64,000 nt of DNA, from NCBI RefSeq assembly GCF_001611795.1, contig NZ_CP015098.1, forward strand, positions 1,488,001-1,552,000. The letters are read 5' to 3'. The first letter of the stretch is position 1, and every line of letters starts with the position of its first letter. Positions 32,601 through 39,970 of the stretch are shown here, one piece after another. A program made the translations under genes and the position numbers. The stretch comes from Streptomyces qaidamensis. GTDB lineage: Bacteria > Actinomycetota > Actinomycetes > Streptomycetales > Streptomycetaceae. The notes under the pieces were generated by a model. That model was not told where the DNA came from, did not search any database, and saw only the letters and a list, made by a program, of their open reading frames with translations.

Positions 32601-32885
32601 TCAGGCTGCGCCGCGGGTGCGGATGCGCTCGGCGTCCGCGAGGACCCGGTCGGTGGCGTCCGTCCAGTCAGCCGTGGGCTCCTCGCCGCGGGCCTCCGCG
32701 GCAGCGATCTCTCGGCCTCGTTCGACCGCGGCGAGGGTGTCCTTGGCGACACGCTCCCACTTGGCGAAGACCTGGAGCAGCTCGTGTGCCGGCGCGCCGT
32801 TGATCTCGCTGAGGAAGCGCTGCGCGAGGGCAGGGTTGCCGAGGGCGTCACGGATGGACTCGATGGTCCACGGCTGTTCGCTCAT
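32601..32885 (-). CDS. Small acidic helical protein, possible partner of the toxin-like gene
   Basis: 94 residues, ATG 32885. Predicted helical and acidic: IRDALGNPALAQRFLSEING, then LLQVFAKWERVAKDTLAAVE and a charged Arg/Glu/Ala tail. No DNA-binding motif is obvious. Recurrent in Streptomyces elements as an uncharacterised protein. The tandem arrangement with the 80-residue gene is the only reason to suggest an antitoxin role. Confidence 0.5.
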   Translation of the reverse strand: MSEQPWTIESIRDALGNPALAQRFLSEINGAPAHELLQVFAKWERVAKDTLAAVERGREIAAAEARGEEPTADWTDATDRVLADAERIRTRGAA

Positions 32886-33010
32886 CCCGGCCTCCGAGCT
32901 CTAACGGATTCAACTCTCAGGCTAGCGCGTATCCGGGACCACCTACGAAAAACGGTTATGGCCGATCCGCTGTACGGGATGCCCTAACCGCAAGTTCGGC
33001 CAGGTATCTG

Positions 33011-33640
33011 TCATACAGCGTTCCTGACGGGCGTGAGCTTAAGCGCTTCGCTGTGCCCGTACTCGGTCCCGCAACCGCGGCAGGTGAAGCCATCGGTGTC
33101 AAGGGTGACGGCTTTGACGGTGCCGCAGGGGCAGGTGACGGGGATGCGTCGGGGTGCCCGTTCGCCGCTGATGATGGCTTCGGCTTGGCGGACGATCTGC
33201 GCTATCTCGCGGCCAAATTCGTCGAGCGCCGGGTGCCGTGAGGCGGCCCGGGTGAGGTTGAGGCGGAGCGTCTCGATGGCGGTGTCGACGCGGTGCTGGA
33301 GCCGTCCGCCGGTGCCGTGGACGCCGAGTCCGTAGCTGGCCCAGTCCTCGACCCAGGTCTCCAGGGTGCTGACCAGGCCCCCGTGGGCGGTGAGGCTGAG
33401 GATCTGCTCGTTGCGGGGCATGGGGTGGCCGCTGCTGCGGGTGACGACGGGCCCGTCGCCGCCTCCGCGCCCGGGCTGGATGCGCAGGCACAGCTGGGCG
33501 TAGAAGCCTGCGGGCCCGGCCAACTTCCGCAGGTCCTGGCCGATGCGGTGCTCGCAGGGCAGGCAGATGTACCGGCCGGTCTCGTGGTCGAGCAGCTGGC
33601 GCGGGCAGATCACGCAACGGGGCGACGGGGCGTCGTTCAT
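33011..33640 (-). CDS. Zinc-ribbon element protein
   Basis: 209 residues from ATG 33640. Two Cys clusters: CVICPRQLLDHETGRYICLP with CEHRIGQDL at the N-terminus, and VTCPCGTVKAVTLDTDGFTC with RGCGTEYG at the C-terminus, both zinc-ribbon-like. The middle is helical. Proteins of this type are common in Streptomyces prophages and integrated elements. Its start codon directly abuts the point where the integrase homology begins on the other strand, suggesting a deletion junction. Its promoter region is therefore probably lost. Confidence 0.7.
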   Translation of the reverse strand: MNDAPSPRCVICPRQLLDHETGRYICLPCEHRIGQDLRKLAGPAGFYAQLCLRIQPGRGGGDGPVVTRSSGHPMPRNEQILSLTAHGGLVSTLETWVEDWASYGLGVHGTGGRLQHRVDTAIETLRLNLTRAASRHPALDEFGREIAQIVRQAEAIISGERAPRRIPVTCPCGTVKAVTLDTDGFTCRGCGTEYGHSEALKLTPVRNAV

Positions 33641-33641
33641 C

Positions 33642-34817
33642 GTGCCGCGCTGGGGCGAGACCGCCATCGCGGACATCCAGCCCTCCACGTACCGGGCCTG
33701 GAAGAAGCAGCTCAAGGACTTGCCGAACGTGGGCGAGAAGTACGGCGAGGAGATCCTCACCGTCTTCTCCATGTTGATGGACGACGCCGTTGACGACGAG
33801 TTGCGGAAGACTTCGCCCGTACCGAAAGGCAAGAAGCAGCGCCGCGGCCGGTACAAGAAGAAGCCGCGCGAGCGGAAGCGCGAGATGCGCATCGAGGACG
33901 TGCACCAGCTGGCGTGCAACGCGCTCACGTTCTGGGGCCTTGATGGCTACGTGTTCGTCTGGACGATGGCCACGACCGGCATGCGCCCGGCCGGGTTGTA
34001 CTCGCTGCAGAGGCTGTACTCGCATCCGTTCTGGCCCGCATCCGACCCGCTGAACGATCCCGCGGAACGGGACCGGGAGGAGCGGCACGAGGAGGACCTT
34101 GAGCGCTACGGTCCCGACCTGATGCCGGCGATCCGCGTGCAGTGGCAGCACCAGCGCGAGGACGGCGTGCTGAAGCCTTTCCCGCCGAAGTACGAGAGCA
34201 GGCGAACGCTCGTCATCCCGCCCTTCCTCGCGGAGTTGCTGGAGCTGCTGCTGGCGAGCCACGACAGCGAGTACGTGTTCCGGTCCATCGGGGGCGGCCT
34301 CCTGACTAACGCCAACTTCACCTACAAGTACTGGCGGCCGATCGCCGACGGCCGGGCCGCGTCCAAGGAGTTCGAGCGGACGCGCCCGGGCCAGCGGCAG
34401 ACGGTCATCTCGCGGCGCCCTCTGCCGGAGATCCCGGCGACCGCCTACGCCGGCAACCGGCTGTACCTGGTGCGTCACGGCGCGAAGGAGTGGACCGACG
34501 AGGCGGGCGGCACACACGCCCCCATTGCGGTCGAGACCCGGATGGGACACGAGGTCGCGGGAGTCGAGGGCCTGTACTCGAACGTGACGACGGCGATGGA
34601 GCGGCGGATTATGGATTCGCCCAGATGGCCTTGCCGAGTGGTGGAAACGGCAGGTCAGAGCCGCCCAGCAGGTTGCTTGATGTATTGGTTCATGAAGTTC
34701 ATCTCGACCAAGCGCTTCATGCCCTTCGTCTACTACCGCATCGCCGTCGGCATCGTCATCATCGTGCTGGTCAGCATGGGTGCCCTGAGCCCTCACGCGG
34801 CCGAGTCGGCGGGCTGA
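33642..34817 (+). pseudogene. Tyrosine integrase lacking its N-terminus, fused to a UppP tail copy
   Basis: The C-terminal catalytic domain is recognisable: the first catalytic Arg in TTGMRPAGLYSLQ, the H-x-x-R-like region RLYLVRHGAKEWTD, ETRMGHEVAGVEGLYSNVTT with the catalytic Tyr, and a basic segment KGKKQRRGRYKKKPRERKRE. The first 100 or so residues (arm-binding domain) are absent; homology begins at about 33642. The frame reads through attR and ends as the UppP C-terminus. A second frame gives a more natural end (AEWWKRQVRAAQQVA, stop 34678-34680), so a frameshift near 34620 is also likely. Confidence 0.75.
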
Positions 34818-34820
34818 CCC
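34686..34820. repeat. Right att-type direct repeat (uppP 3' end copy)
   Basis: 135 bp, 133 identical to 27041-27175. It encodes the last residues of UppP with two changes (Arg for Ser, Val for Leu). It is followed by the probable native terminator and downstream chromosome. Confidence 0.85.
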
Positions 34821-34839
34821 CGGGTCCTTGTGACCCGGG
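34819..34839. terminator. Probable native uppP terminator, displaced
   Basis: CCCGGGTC and GACCCGGG pair around CTTGT immediately after the uppP tail copy. It would originally have followed uppP; the copy at 27172 has no such hairpin after it. Confidence 0.6.
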
Positions 34840-34915
34840 TCTCGTGACCAACCGCATAGGGATCGGGTAGCCGTCCGGTAGCGGGCTGTCAGTGGCTGCC
34901 CCTAGGCTTGTCCGC

Positions 34916-35095
34916 ATGTCCCCCGATTTCGTGACCCCTGGTTCCGTGCGGCCTGCTGCCGAGGTCAACGACGAGATCCGTGCGCTGTGGCAGCGCACGG
35001 GCGGCACCCTGTCGCCCGAGGAGCGTGCGGAGTACGAGCTCCTCGTCGTCGAGTGGGCGGCGGCGATCCGAGGCGGCGTCGTCACGGCGGCCTGA
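34916..35095 (+). CDS. Small hypothetical protein (59 aa)
   Basis: 59 residues from ATG 34916. Amphipathic helices NDEIRALWQRTGG and SPEERAEYELLVVEWAAAIR. It is the likely native neighbour of uppP and has a diverged relative inside the left end of the integrated element (27426). Found often in Streptomyces; function unknown. Confidence 0.7.
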   Translation: MSPDFVTPGSVRPAAEVNDEIRALWQRTGGTLSPEERAEYELLVVEWAAAIRGGVVTAA

Positions 35096-35103
35096 GCACC
35101 CTC

Positions 35104-35558
35104 CTAGGCACGCAGTCCCGCGAGCACCTCGTCGTCGAGGCCGAGGGGCCGCTCCTGGGGCAACAGCCCCGCGGCCGAGCCCGGTTGCCCAGTCCGCACC
35201 AGCCCATGGATCTCCCTGGCGAGCGGCGTGACGTCCTCGATCCCCACGATCCACTCGTCCGCGTACCGCGCGGCGGCCTCCCCCGCGAGCCCCAGCTGAA
35301 GCGACCGGTGCGGCAGCGGGTTGAGGTGCAGGTCCCGTTCCGGATCCCACTGCACCCGCGCGGGCGCCTGCCTCAACTGCCGCTTCCAGGAGGCCCGGTC
35401 GCCGTGGAGAGCGGGGACGTGGTGGGACAGGCAGGCGTTGCGCAGCGCCCAGAGGAAGCCCTCGCGGTCGATCTCGATCGCCAGGACCGTCTCCTGGCCC
35501 TCCTTGGTGCCCCAGCCGCAGCGGTACATCATCCACAGGAACGACGGCTTGATCCATG
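35104..35558 (-). pseudogene. DUF4291 gene, 3' part (interrupted)
   Basis: Carries the DUF4291 core TWIKPSFLWMMYRCGWGTKE, then LAIEIDREGFLWALRNACLS and the C-terminal part. Its first native codons lie at 36771-36927, beyond an inserted cassette. An apparent start at 35643 comes from inside the cassette. The 9 bp TGATCCATG at 35550-35558 is one copy of the target duplication. Confidence 0.85.
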
Positions 35559-35569
35559 TCAAGCCTCGC

Positions 35570-35947
35570 TCACAGACCTCTTGCGGTACCGCTCTCCTGG
35601 GCTTCAAGAAGTTCGTCACCGTGCTCGATCGCCCAGCGTCCAAGCGCCATCATGGGGCCCTCGACCAGGCTCTGCCCCAAGCCGGTCAGGGCATAGTCGA
35701 CGCGTGGCGGCGCCTCGGCATGTGCGTGGCGCTCGATCAGTCCGTTCGCGAGCAGGCGGTGCAAGGAGTCGGTCAGAACCTTGTCTCTGATGCCGCCGAT
35801 CGCGGCGTGCAACTCGCGGCGTCGGTGCGGTCCCAAGCGAAGCGCCGCCAGTACGACGGGATCCCAGGTATGGGCAAAGAGATCGGTGGCCGCGCGCAAA
35901 CGGCAATCAGCAACAAACTCATAGCAGTGGGCGTCGTGATCAGTCAT
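35570..35947 (-). CDS. HxlR-family regulator (cassette cargo)
   Basis: 125 residues from ATG 35947 (MTDHDAHCYEFVADC). HxlR winged helix: RAATDLFAHTWDPVVLAALR and RELHAAIGGIRDKVLTDSLH. The ATG at 35980 lies inside the 18-bp operator and is less likely. The TGA stop at 35570 lies within the left terminal repeat, so the gene end and the cassette end coincide. It is divergent from the oxidoreductase, which it probably represses. Confidence 0.82.
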   Translation of the reverse strand: MTDHDAHCYEFVADCRLRAATDLFAHTWDPVVLAALRLGPHRRRELHAAIGGIRDKVLTDSLHRLLANGLIERHAHAEAPPRVDYALTGLGQSLVEGPMMALGRWAIEHGDELLEAQESGTARGL

Positions 35948-35974
35948 CTCGCCATCCATCATCGCGCGCCGGTC

Positions 35975-35992
35975 ACGCACTGATCAGTGCGT
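35975..35992. promoter_or_regulatory. 18-bp perfect palindrome, candidate HxlR operator
   Basis: ACGCACTGATCAGTGCGT is fully self-complementary. It is 28 bp upstream of the HxlR ATG and 57 bp upstream of the oxidoreductase ATG. Confidence 0.7.
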
Positions 35993-36048
35993 AACGCCTT
36001 CCCTACCGTGACCACCCGACCCGACCACTTTGGGAGAGGCACAGACAG

Positions 36049-36714
36049 ATGCGTATCGGGATTCTGGGAACAGGGACACTGGCGGCGGCCCTGGGTGAGG
36101 GCTGGGCACGTGCGGGGCATGAGGTGGTGATCGGCGGACGGTCGCAGGTCAAGGCGGAGAAGCTTGCTGAGCGGCTGGACCACGAAGTGCTCGCTGTCGC
36201 ACCGCGCGAGGCGGTCACCGGGCGCGATGCGGTGCTCCTCGCCGTGTCTTGGGACGGTGTCGAAGAGATGCTGGGAATGGTGGGCGCCTCCGACGGCGTG
36301 CTCCAAGGGATGCCGTTGATCGATCCCACGAACGCCGTTACGCATGGCGTCGGCACTCTGCTCACCGAACACGGCGAGGCGATGGCGGGGCGGATCGCCG
36401 GACTTGCTCCGGGAGCCCGGGTCGTGAAGGCGTTCCATCTCTTTCCCGCTGACCAGTGGACGAGCCCGATCGGTGGTGGCCAGTCCCGTGTGACGGTGGC
36501 GATGTGCGGCGACGATGCGACCGCCCTGCACGTCGTCGGTGAACTGGTCCGTGACGTCGGCGGAGTCCCGGCGACGCTGGGGACGCTTGATCGCGTCCGC
36601 CAGTTGGAGGAGGTGGCGGGATTCGTGATCGGCTTGGCCTTCGCAGGCTTCGACCCTGGCTCCGCCGTCCCTCACGTCCCCTCGAACGACAGGCGCGCCG
36701 ACTCACAGTGGTAG
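36049..36714 (+). CDS. NADPH-dependent F420 reductase-like protein (cassette cargo)
   Basis: 221 residues. The N-terminal MRIGILGTGTLAAALGEGWA is the nucleotide-binding motif with G-x-G-x-x-A; IGGRS follows, where Arg/Ser suggest NADP. Later segments DAVLLAVSWDGVEEML, DPTNAV and RVVKAFHLFPADQW fit F420H2:NADP oxidoreductase-like (COG2085) proteins. Many such proteins are uncharacterised and act on other substrates. ATG 36049. The last residues (NDRRADSQW) run close to the cassette end and may be altered. Confidence 0.82.
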   Translation: MRIGILGTGTLAAALGEGWARAGHEVVIGGRSQVKAEKLAERLDHEVLAVAPREAVTGRDAVLLAVSWDGVEEMLGMVGASDGVLQGMPLIDPTNAVTHGVGTLLTEHGEAMAGRIAGLAPGARVVKAFHLFPADQWTSPIGGGQSRVTVAMCGDDATALHVVGELVRDVGGVPATLGTLDRVRQLEEVAGFVIGLAFAGFDPGSAVPHVPSNDRRADSQW

Positions 36715-36770
36715 GCGCATCTCTCACACGCTCGATGATCTGCCACGACAAGTCTGTGAACGCGGCTTGA

Positions 36771-36927
36771 TGATCCATGTCATGCGCTCCCGCTTCCAGG
36801 ACGACGGGAAGCGGCCCAGGCGGGCGGCGGGGCCGCCGATCTCCGGGCGGTAGGCCTGGTAGACGGTGATCGTGGACTCGGTGTGGCGGGCGCGCACCCG
36901 GAATCTCGGCTCGTGTCGATCGTTCAC
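36771..36927 (-). pseudogene. DUF4291 gene, 5' part (interrupted)
   Basis: From GTG 36927 it encodes NDRHEPRFRVRARHTESTIT, VYQAYRPEIGGPAARLGRFP and KRERMTWI, the conserved DUF4291 start. It breaks at TGATCCATG (36771-36779). Together with 35104-35558 it makes an uninterrupted 200-residue protein. DUF4291 function is unknown. Confidence 0.85.
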
Positions 36928-37005
36928 GGAGGACAGGCTGGCCCCCGGCGTCACCCGGCGGCCACCGAATATCGCGCACGCACGGCTCTTGGCCCGGGCT
37001 CCGCC

Positions 37006-37494
37006 ATGCCCAACACTGAGCCGATGACGCAGCGCGTGGAGCTCGCTACCGTGAGGGACCGGCTGGCCGTCGACGGACTGATCACCGACTACGCGGTGGC
37101 GGTCGACGACGGTGACTGGGAGGCGTACCGGGGGCTGTTCGCCCCTAGGGGGCGGGCGGACTACCGCTCGGCCGGCGGCATCGAGGGAGAGGCCCGCACG
37201 GTCGCCGCGTGGCTCGCGCAGAGCCTGCGGCTGATCCCGGTGCGGCAGCATCTGATCGTCAACCGGCGGGTGCGCTTCGGGATCTGGGAGCAGGACACCG
37301 GCGACACGGCCGAGGTGCAGGCGGACTACGTCAATCCCATGGCCACCGCGGGACCCGCTCCGGACTTCGTGTGCGGTGGCCGGTACGCCTTCGCGGCGCT
37401 GCGCACGGACGACGGCTGGCGGCTGAGTGGCGTCGTCGTGCGGGAGAAGTGGCGGCGCCTTCCCGGGCCGAGGACCGCGCCTGTGGTCAACTGA
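37006..37494 (+). CDS. SnoaL-like/NTF2-fold protein
   Basis: 162 residues. Helix RDRLAVDGLITDYAVAVDDG and the following DWEAYRGLFAPRGRADYRSA are typical of SnoaL_4-type proteins, as is VRQHLIVNRRVRF. Such folds occur in small hydratases, isomerases and binding proteins. The Tyr/Asp pair in ITDYAVAVDDGDW suits the usual active-site region. ATG 37006 or 37024. No pathway context. Confidence 0.78.
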   Translation: MPNTEPMTQRVELATVRDRLAVDGLITDYAVAVDDGDWEAYRGLFAPRGRADYRSAGGIEGEARTVAAWLAQSLRLIPVRQHLIVNRRVRFGIWEQDTGDTAEVQADYVNPMATAGPAPDFVCGGRYAFAALRTDDGWRLSGVVVREKWRRLPGPRTAPVVN

Positions 37495-37562
37495 CCCGGC
37501 GTCCTGTGCCCTAGATCGTCCGCAAGGCGCACACTGGAGGCACCCGCGGGTAGGAGGCGCCT

Positions 37563-39128
37563 ATGAAGACGCTCGGCCACTGGCTCGCCTCCCCCTGGCG
37601 CCGCTCGGCCGCCGCGGCGGTCGTGGGCGCCCTCCCCGTCCTGGCCTTCCCCGCGCCGGCCCTGTGGTGGTGCGCCTATGTCGCCCTGGTCCCCTGGCTC
37701 CTCCTGCTGCGCACCGCGCCGACCGGGAAGCGGGCCGCGTACGACGGCTGGTGGGGCGGCTTCGGCTTCATGCTGGCCATGCACCACTGGCTGCTGCCGA
37801 GCCTGCACGTGTTCACGTTCCTCATCGCCGCCCTGCTGGGCGCGCTGTGGGCACCGTGGGGCTGGCTGGTGCGCCGTTTCCTCGGAGGCGTTCCCTCCCT
37901 CGGGCGGGTCACGGTCGCGCTGCTGGTCCTGCCGTCGGGCTGGCTGGCCGTCGAGCTGGTCCGCTCCTGGCAGGGCCTCGGCGGCCCCTGGGGCATGCTC
38001 GGCAGCAGTCAGTGGCAGGCCGAGCCGGCGCTGCGACTCGCCTCGGTGGGCGGTGTGTGGCTGCTCAGCTACCTGCTCGTGGCCGTCAACGTCGCGGTCG
38101 CCGTCCTCGTCGCGGTCCCCCGTGCCCGGGTGCCCGCCGTGGCCGGTCTCGTCGCCACGGCCGCCGCCACCTCCGCCACCTGGGCGTTCTCACCCCGCCC
38201 GGCCGTCGACGGCCAGGTCAGGATCGCCGTCGTGCAGCCGGGCGTCGTCGCCGGTCCGGACGGCCGGTTCGCCCGCGAGGAGCAGCTCACCCGCCGGCTC
38301 GCCGGCCAGGACGTCGACCTGATCGTCTGGGGCGAGAGCAGCGTCGGCTTCGACCTCGACGACCGGCCCGACCTCGCCCGGCGGCTCGCGGACCTCTCCC
38401 GCGCGACGGGGGCCCACATCCTGGTCAACGTGGACGCCCGGCGCTCCGACAAGCCCGGCATCTACAAGAGTTCGGTCCTGGTCGGCCCCGAGGGCCTGAC
38501 CGGCGAGCGCTACGACAAGATGCGGCTCGTGCCCTTCGGCGAGTACATCCCGGCGCGATCCCTGCTCGGCTGGGCCACCTCCGTCGGCAAGGCCGCGGGC
38601 GAGGACCGCAGGCGCGGCTCGCAGCCGGTCGTGATGAACGTCGGGGACGATCTGCGGGTCGGCCCGCTGGTGTGCTTCGAGACCGCCTTCCCCGACATGA
38701 CCCGCCACCTCACCCGGGAGGGCGTCGACGTGCTGATCGGCCAGTCGTCGACGTCCACGTTCCAGCACAGCTGGGCGCCCGGCCAGCACGCGTCGCTCGC
38801 CGCGCTGCGGGCCGCCGAGACCGGCCGCCCCATGGTGCACTCGACCCTGACGGGCGTCTCCGCCGTCTACGGCCCGGACGGGCAGCGCGTCGGATCATGG
38901 CTCGGTACGGACGCCTCCGCCGAGCGGATCTACGACATCCCCCTCGCCCACGGCACCACGCCCTATGTCCGCCACGGCGACTGGACGGTGCACGCGGCGA
39001 TGCTGATCCTCGCCCTGTGGGCCGTCGGCGAGGGCGTACGGACCGTGCGGCTCAGGCGGTCCGCTCCTGAACCGCGCGTACCACCCGCTCGCACAGTTCA
39101 TGGGTCTCCAGCGCGTCCCGGGCGCTGA
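37563..39128 (+). CDS. lnt: Apolipoprotein N-acyltransferase
   Basis: 521 residues: about six N-terminal membrane helices, then a nitrilase/CN-hydrolase domain (about 220-460) with DLIVWGESSVGFDLD (Glu), YDKMRLVPFGEYIPAR (Lys) and RVGPLVCFETAFPD (Cys), the complete Lnt catalytic triad. It would N-acylate diacylglyceryl lipoproteins. Actinomycetes often have more than one Lnt. ATG 37563 follows GTAGGAGGC. Its last 77 bp overlap the 3' end of the convergent oxidoreductase gene. Confidence 0.9.
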   Translation: MKTLGHWLASPWRRSAAAAVVGALPVLAFPAPALWWCAYVALVPWLLLLRTAPTGKRAAYDGWWGGFGFMLAMHHWLLPSLHVFTFLIAALLGALWAPWGWLVRRFLGGVPSLGRVTVALLVLPSGWLAVELVRSWQGLGGPWGMLGSSQWQAEPALRLASVGGVWLLSYLLVAVNVAVAVLVAVPRARVPAVAGLVATAAATSATWAFSPRPAVDGQVRIAVVQPGVVAGPDGRFAREEQLTRRLAGQDVDLIVWGESSVGFDLDDRPDLARRLADLSRATGAHILVNVDARRSDKPGIYKSSVLVGPEGLTGERYDKMRLVPFGEYIPARSLLGWATSVGKAAGEDRRRGSQPVVMNVGDDLRVGPLVCFETAFPDMTRHLTREGVDVLIGQSSTSTFQHSWAPGQHASLAALRAAETGRPMVHSTLTGVSAVYGPDGQRVGSWLGTDASAERIYDIPLAHGTTPYVRHGDWTVHAAMLILALWAVGEGVRTVRLRRSAPEPRVPPARTVHGSPARPGR

Positions 39129-39957
39129 GCGCCCTGCCCGTGCGGACCGCGTGGAGGAAGGCGAGCACCGCCTGCTCGATCCCGCGCTGCCGGGCCACCG
39201 GCACCCAGTCCCCGCGCCGCCGGACGGTCGGCTGGCCCTTGTGGTCGACGACCTCGGCGAGGTTGATCACCTGCCGCTTGGTGTCCTGCCCGGACACTTC
39301 CAGGATCTCCTCGGCGGAACCGCTGAGCCGGTTCATCACGCCGAGCGCGGTGAAGCCGTCCCCGGCGAGCTGGAGCACCAGGTGGTGCAGCAGCCCGTCC
39401 TGGACACGGGCGCGCACGGCCACGTCGTCGATCTCGCCGGGCACCAGGAACCGGAGGGTGTCGACGACGTGGATGAAGTCGTCCAGGATCATCGCGCGGG
39501 GTTCCTCCGGCAGCCCGATGCGGTTCTTCTGCATCAGGATCAGTTCACGCGGATGGTCCGCGCACTGCGTGTAGCCGGGGGCGTGGCGCCGGTTGAAGCC
39601 GACGGCGAGACTCACGCCCCGCTCCTCGGCGAGCGCCACCAGCCGCGCGGAGTCGTCGATCTCGTAGGCGAGCGGCTTGTCGACGTACGTCGGCACACCG
39701 GCCTCGAGCAGCCGCGTCACGATCTCCGGGTGCACGAGCGTGGGCGCGTGCACGAAGGCCGCGTCGAGATCCGCCGCGATCAGGGAGTCGAGGGTGGTGT
39801 GCCGCCGCTCCGGCGGGACGTGCAGGCCTTCGGCGACCCGGTCGAGGGTGGCGGGCGTACGGGTCTGCAGGTGCAGTTCCACCCCGGGCTGGAAGGCGAG
39901 GACCGGGAGGTAGGCCTTCTGCGCGATGTCGCCGAGTCCGATGCAGCCGACCTTCAC
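39052..39957 (-). CDS. Gfo/Idh/MocA-family oxidoreductase
   Basis: 301 residues. N-terminal VGCIGLGDIAQKAYLPVLA is the NAD(P) site; DAAFVHAPTLVHPEIVTRLL and GVPTYVDKPLAYEID contain the conserved EKP-like (DKP) motif with Lys; NRRHAPGY follows. Members oxidise sugars or inositols, or reduce biliverdin. ATG at 39957. 14 bp downstream of the flavin monooxygenase gene on the same strand, so the two may be an operon. Substrate unknown. Confidence 0.87.
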   Translation of the reverse strand: MKVGCIGLGDIAQKAYLPVLAFQPGVELHLQTRTPATLDRVAEGLHVPPERRHTTLDSLIAADLDAAFVHAPTLVHPEIVTRLLEAGVPTYVDKPLAYEIDDSARLVALAEERGVSLAVGFNRRHAPGYTQCADHPRELILMQKNRIGLPEEPRAMILDDFIHVVDTLRFLVPGEIDDVAVRARVQDGLLHHLVLQLAGDGFTALGVMNRLSGSAEEILEVSGQDTKRQVINLAEVVDHKGQPTVRRRGDWVPVARQRGIEQAVLAFLHAVRTGRALSARDALETHELCERVVRAVQERTA

Positions 39958-39970
39958 GGGGTGATCTCCT

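Larger units (their letters stand above)
27176..34685. mobile_element. Decayed integrative element at uppP
   Basis: About 7.5 kb between the 135-bp direct repeats. The contents are phage/AICE-like: tyrosine integrase next to the right repeat, serine resolvase, LexA-like DNA-binding protein, small zinc-motif proteins, an IS701-type remnant, a lipoprotein and a toxin-like pair. No replication, conjugation or structural phage genes are visible. The integrase lacks its N-terminus, the resolvase is frameshifted and a DUF6233 gene is truncated, so the element is probably unable to move by itself. Codon use is somewhat less GC-biased than in the flanks, notably in 30.8-31.8 kb. Confidence 0.82.
35559..36770. 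mobile_element. Transposase-less 1,212-bp cassette with TIRs and 9-bp target duplication
   Basis: Left end TCAAGCCTCGCTCACAGACC and inverted right end TCAAGCCGCGTTCACAGACT differ at three of 20 positions. TGATCCATG is duplicated at 35550-35558 and 36771-36779. Excision of the cassette plus one duplication joins two DUF4291 halves in frame (201 codons including stop). Cargo is an HxlR regulator and a divergent F420-reductase-like gene. No transposase is present; the last 55 bp of the right end, read inward, could encode the start of one (AAFTDLSWQIIERVRDAP), so the cassette may have replaced an IS interior. Confidence 0.82.
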
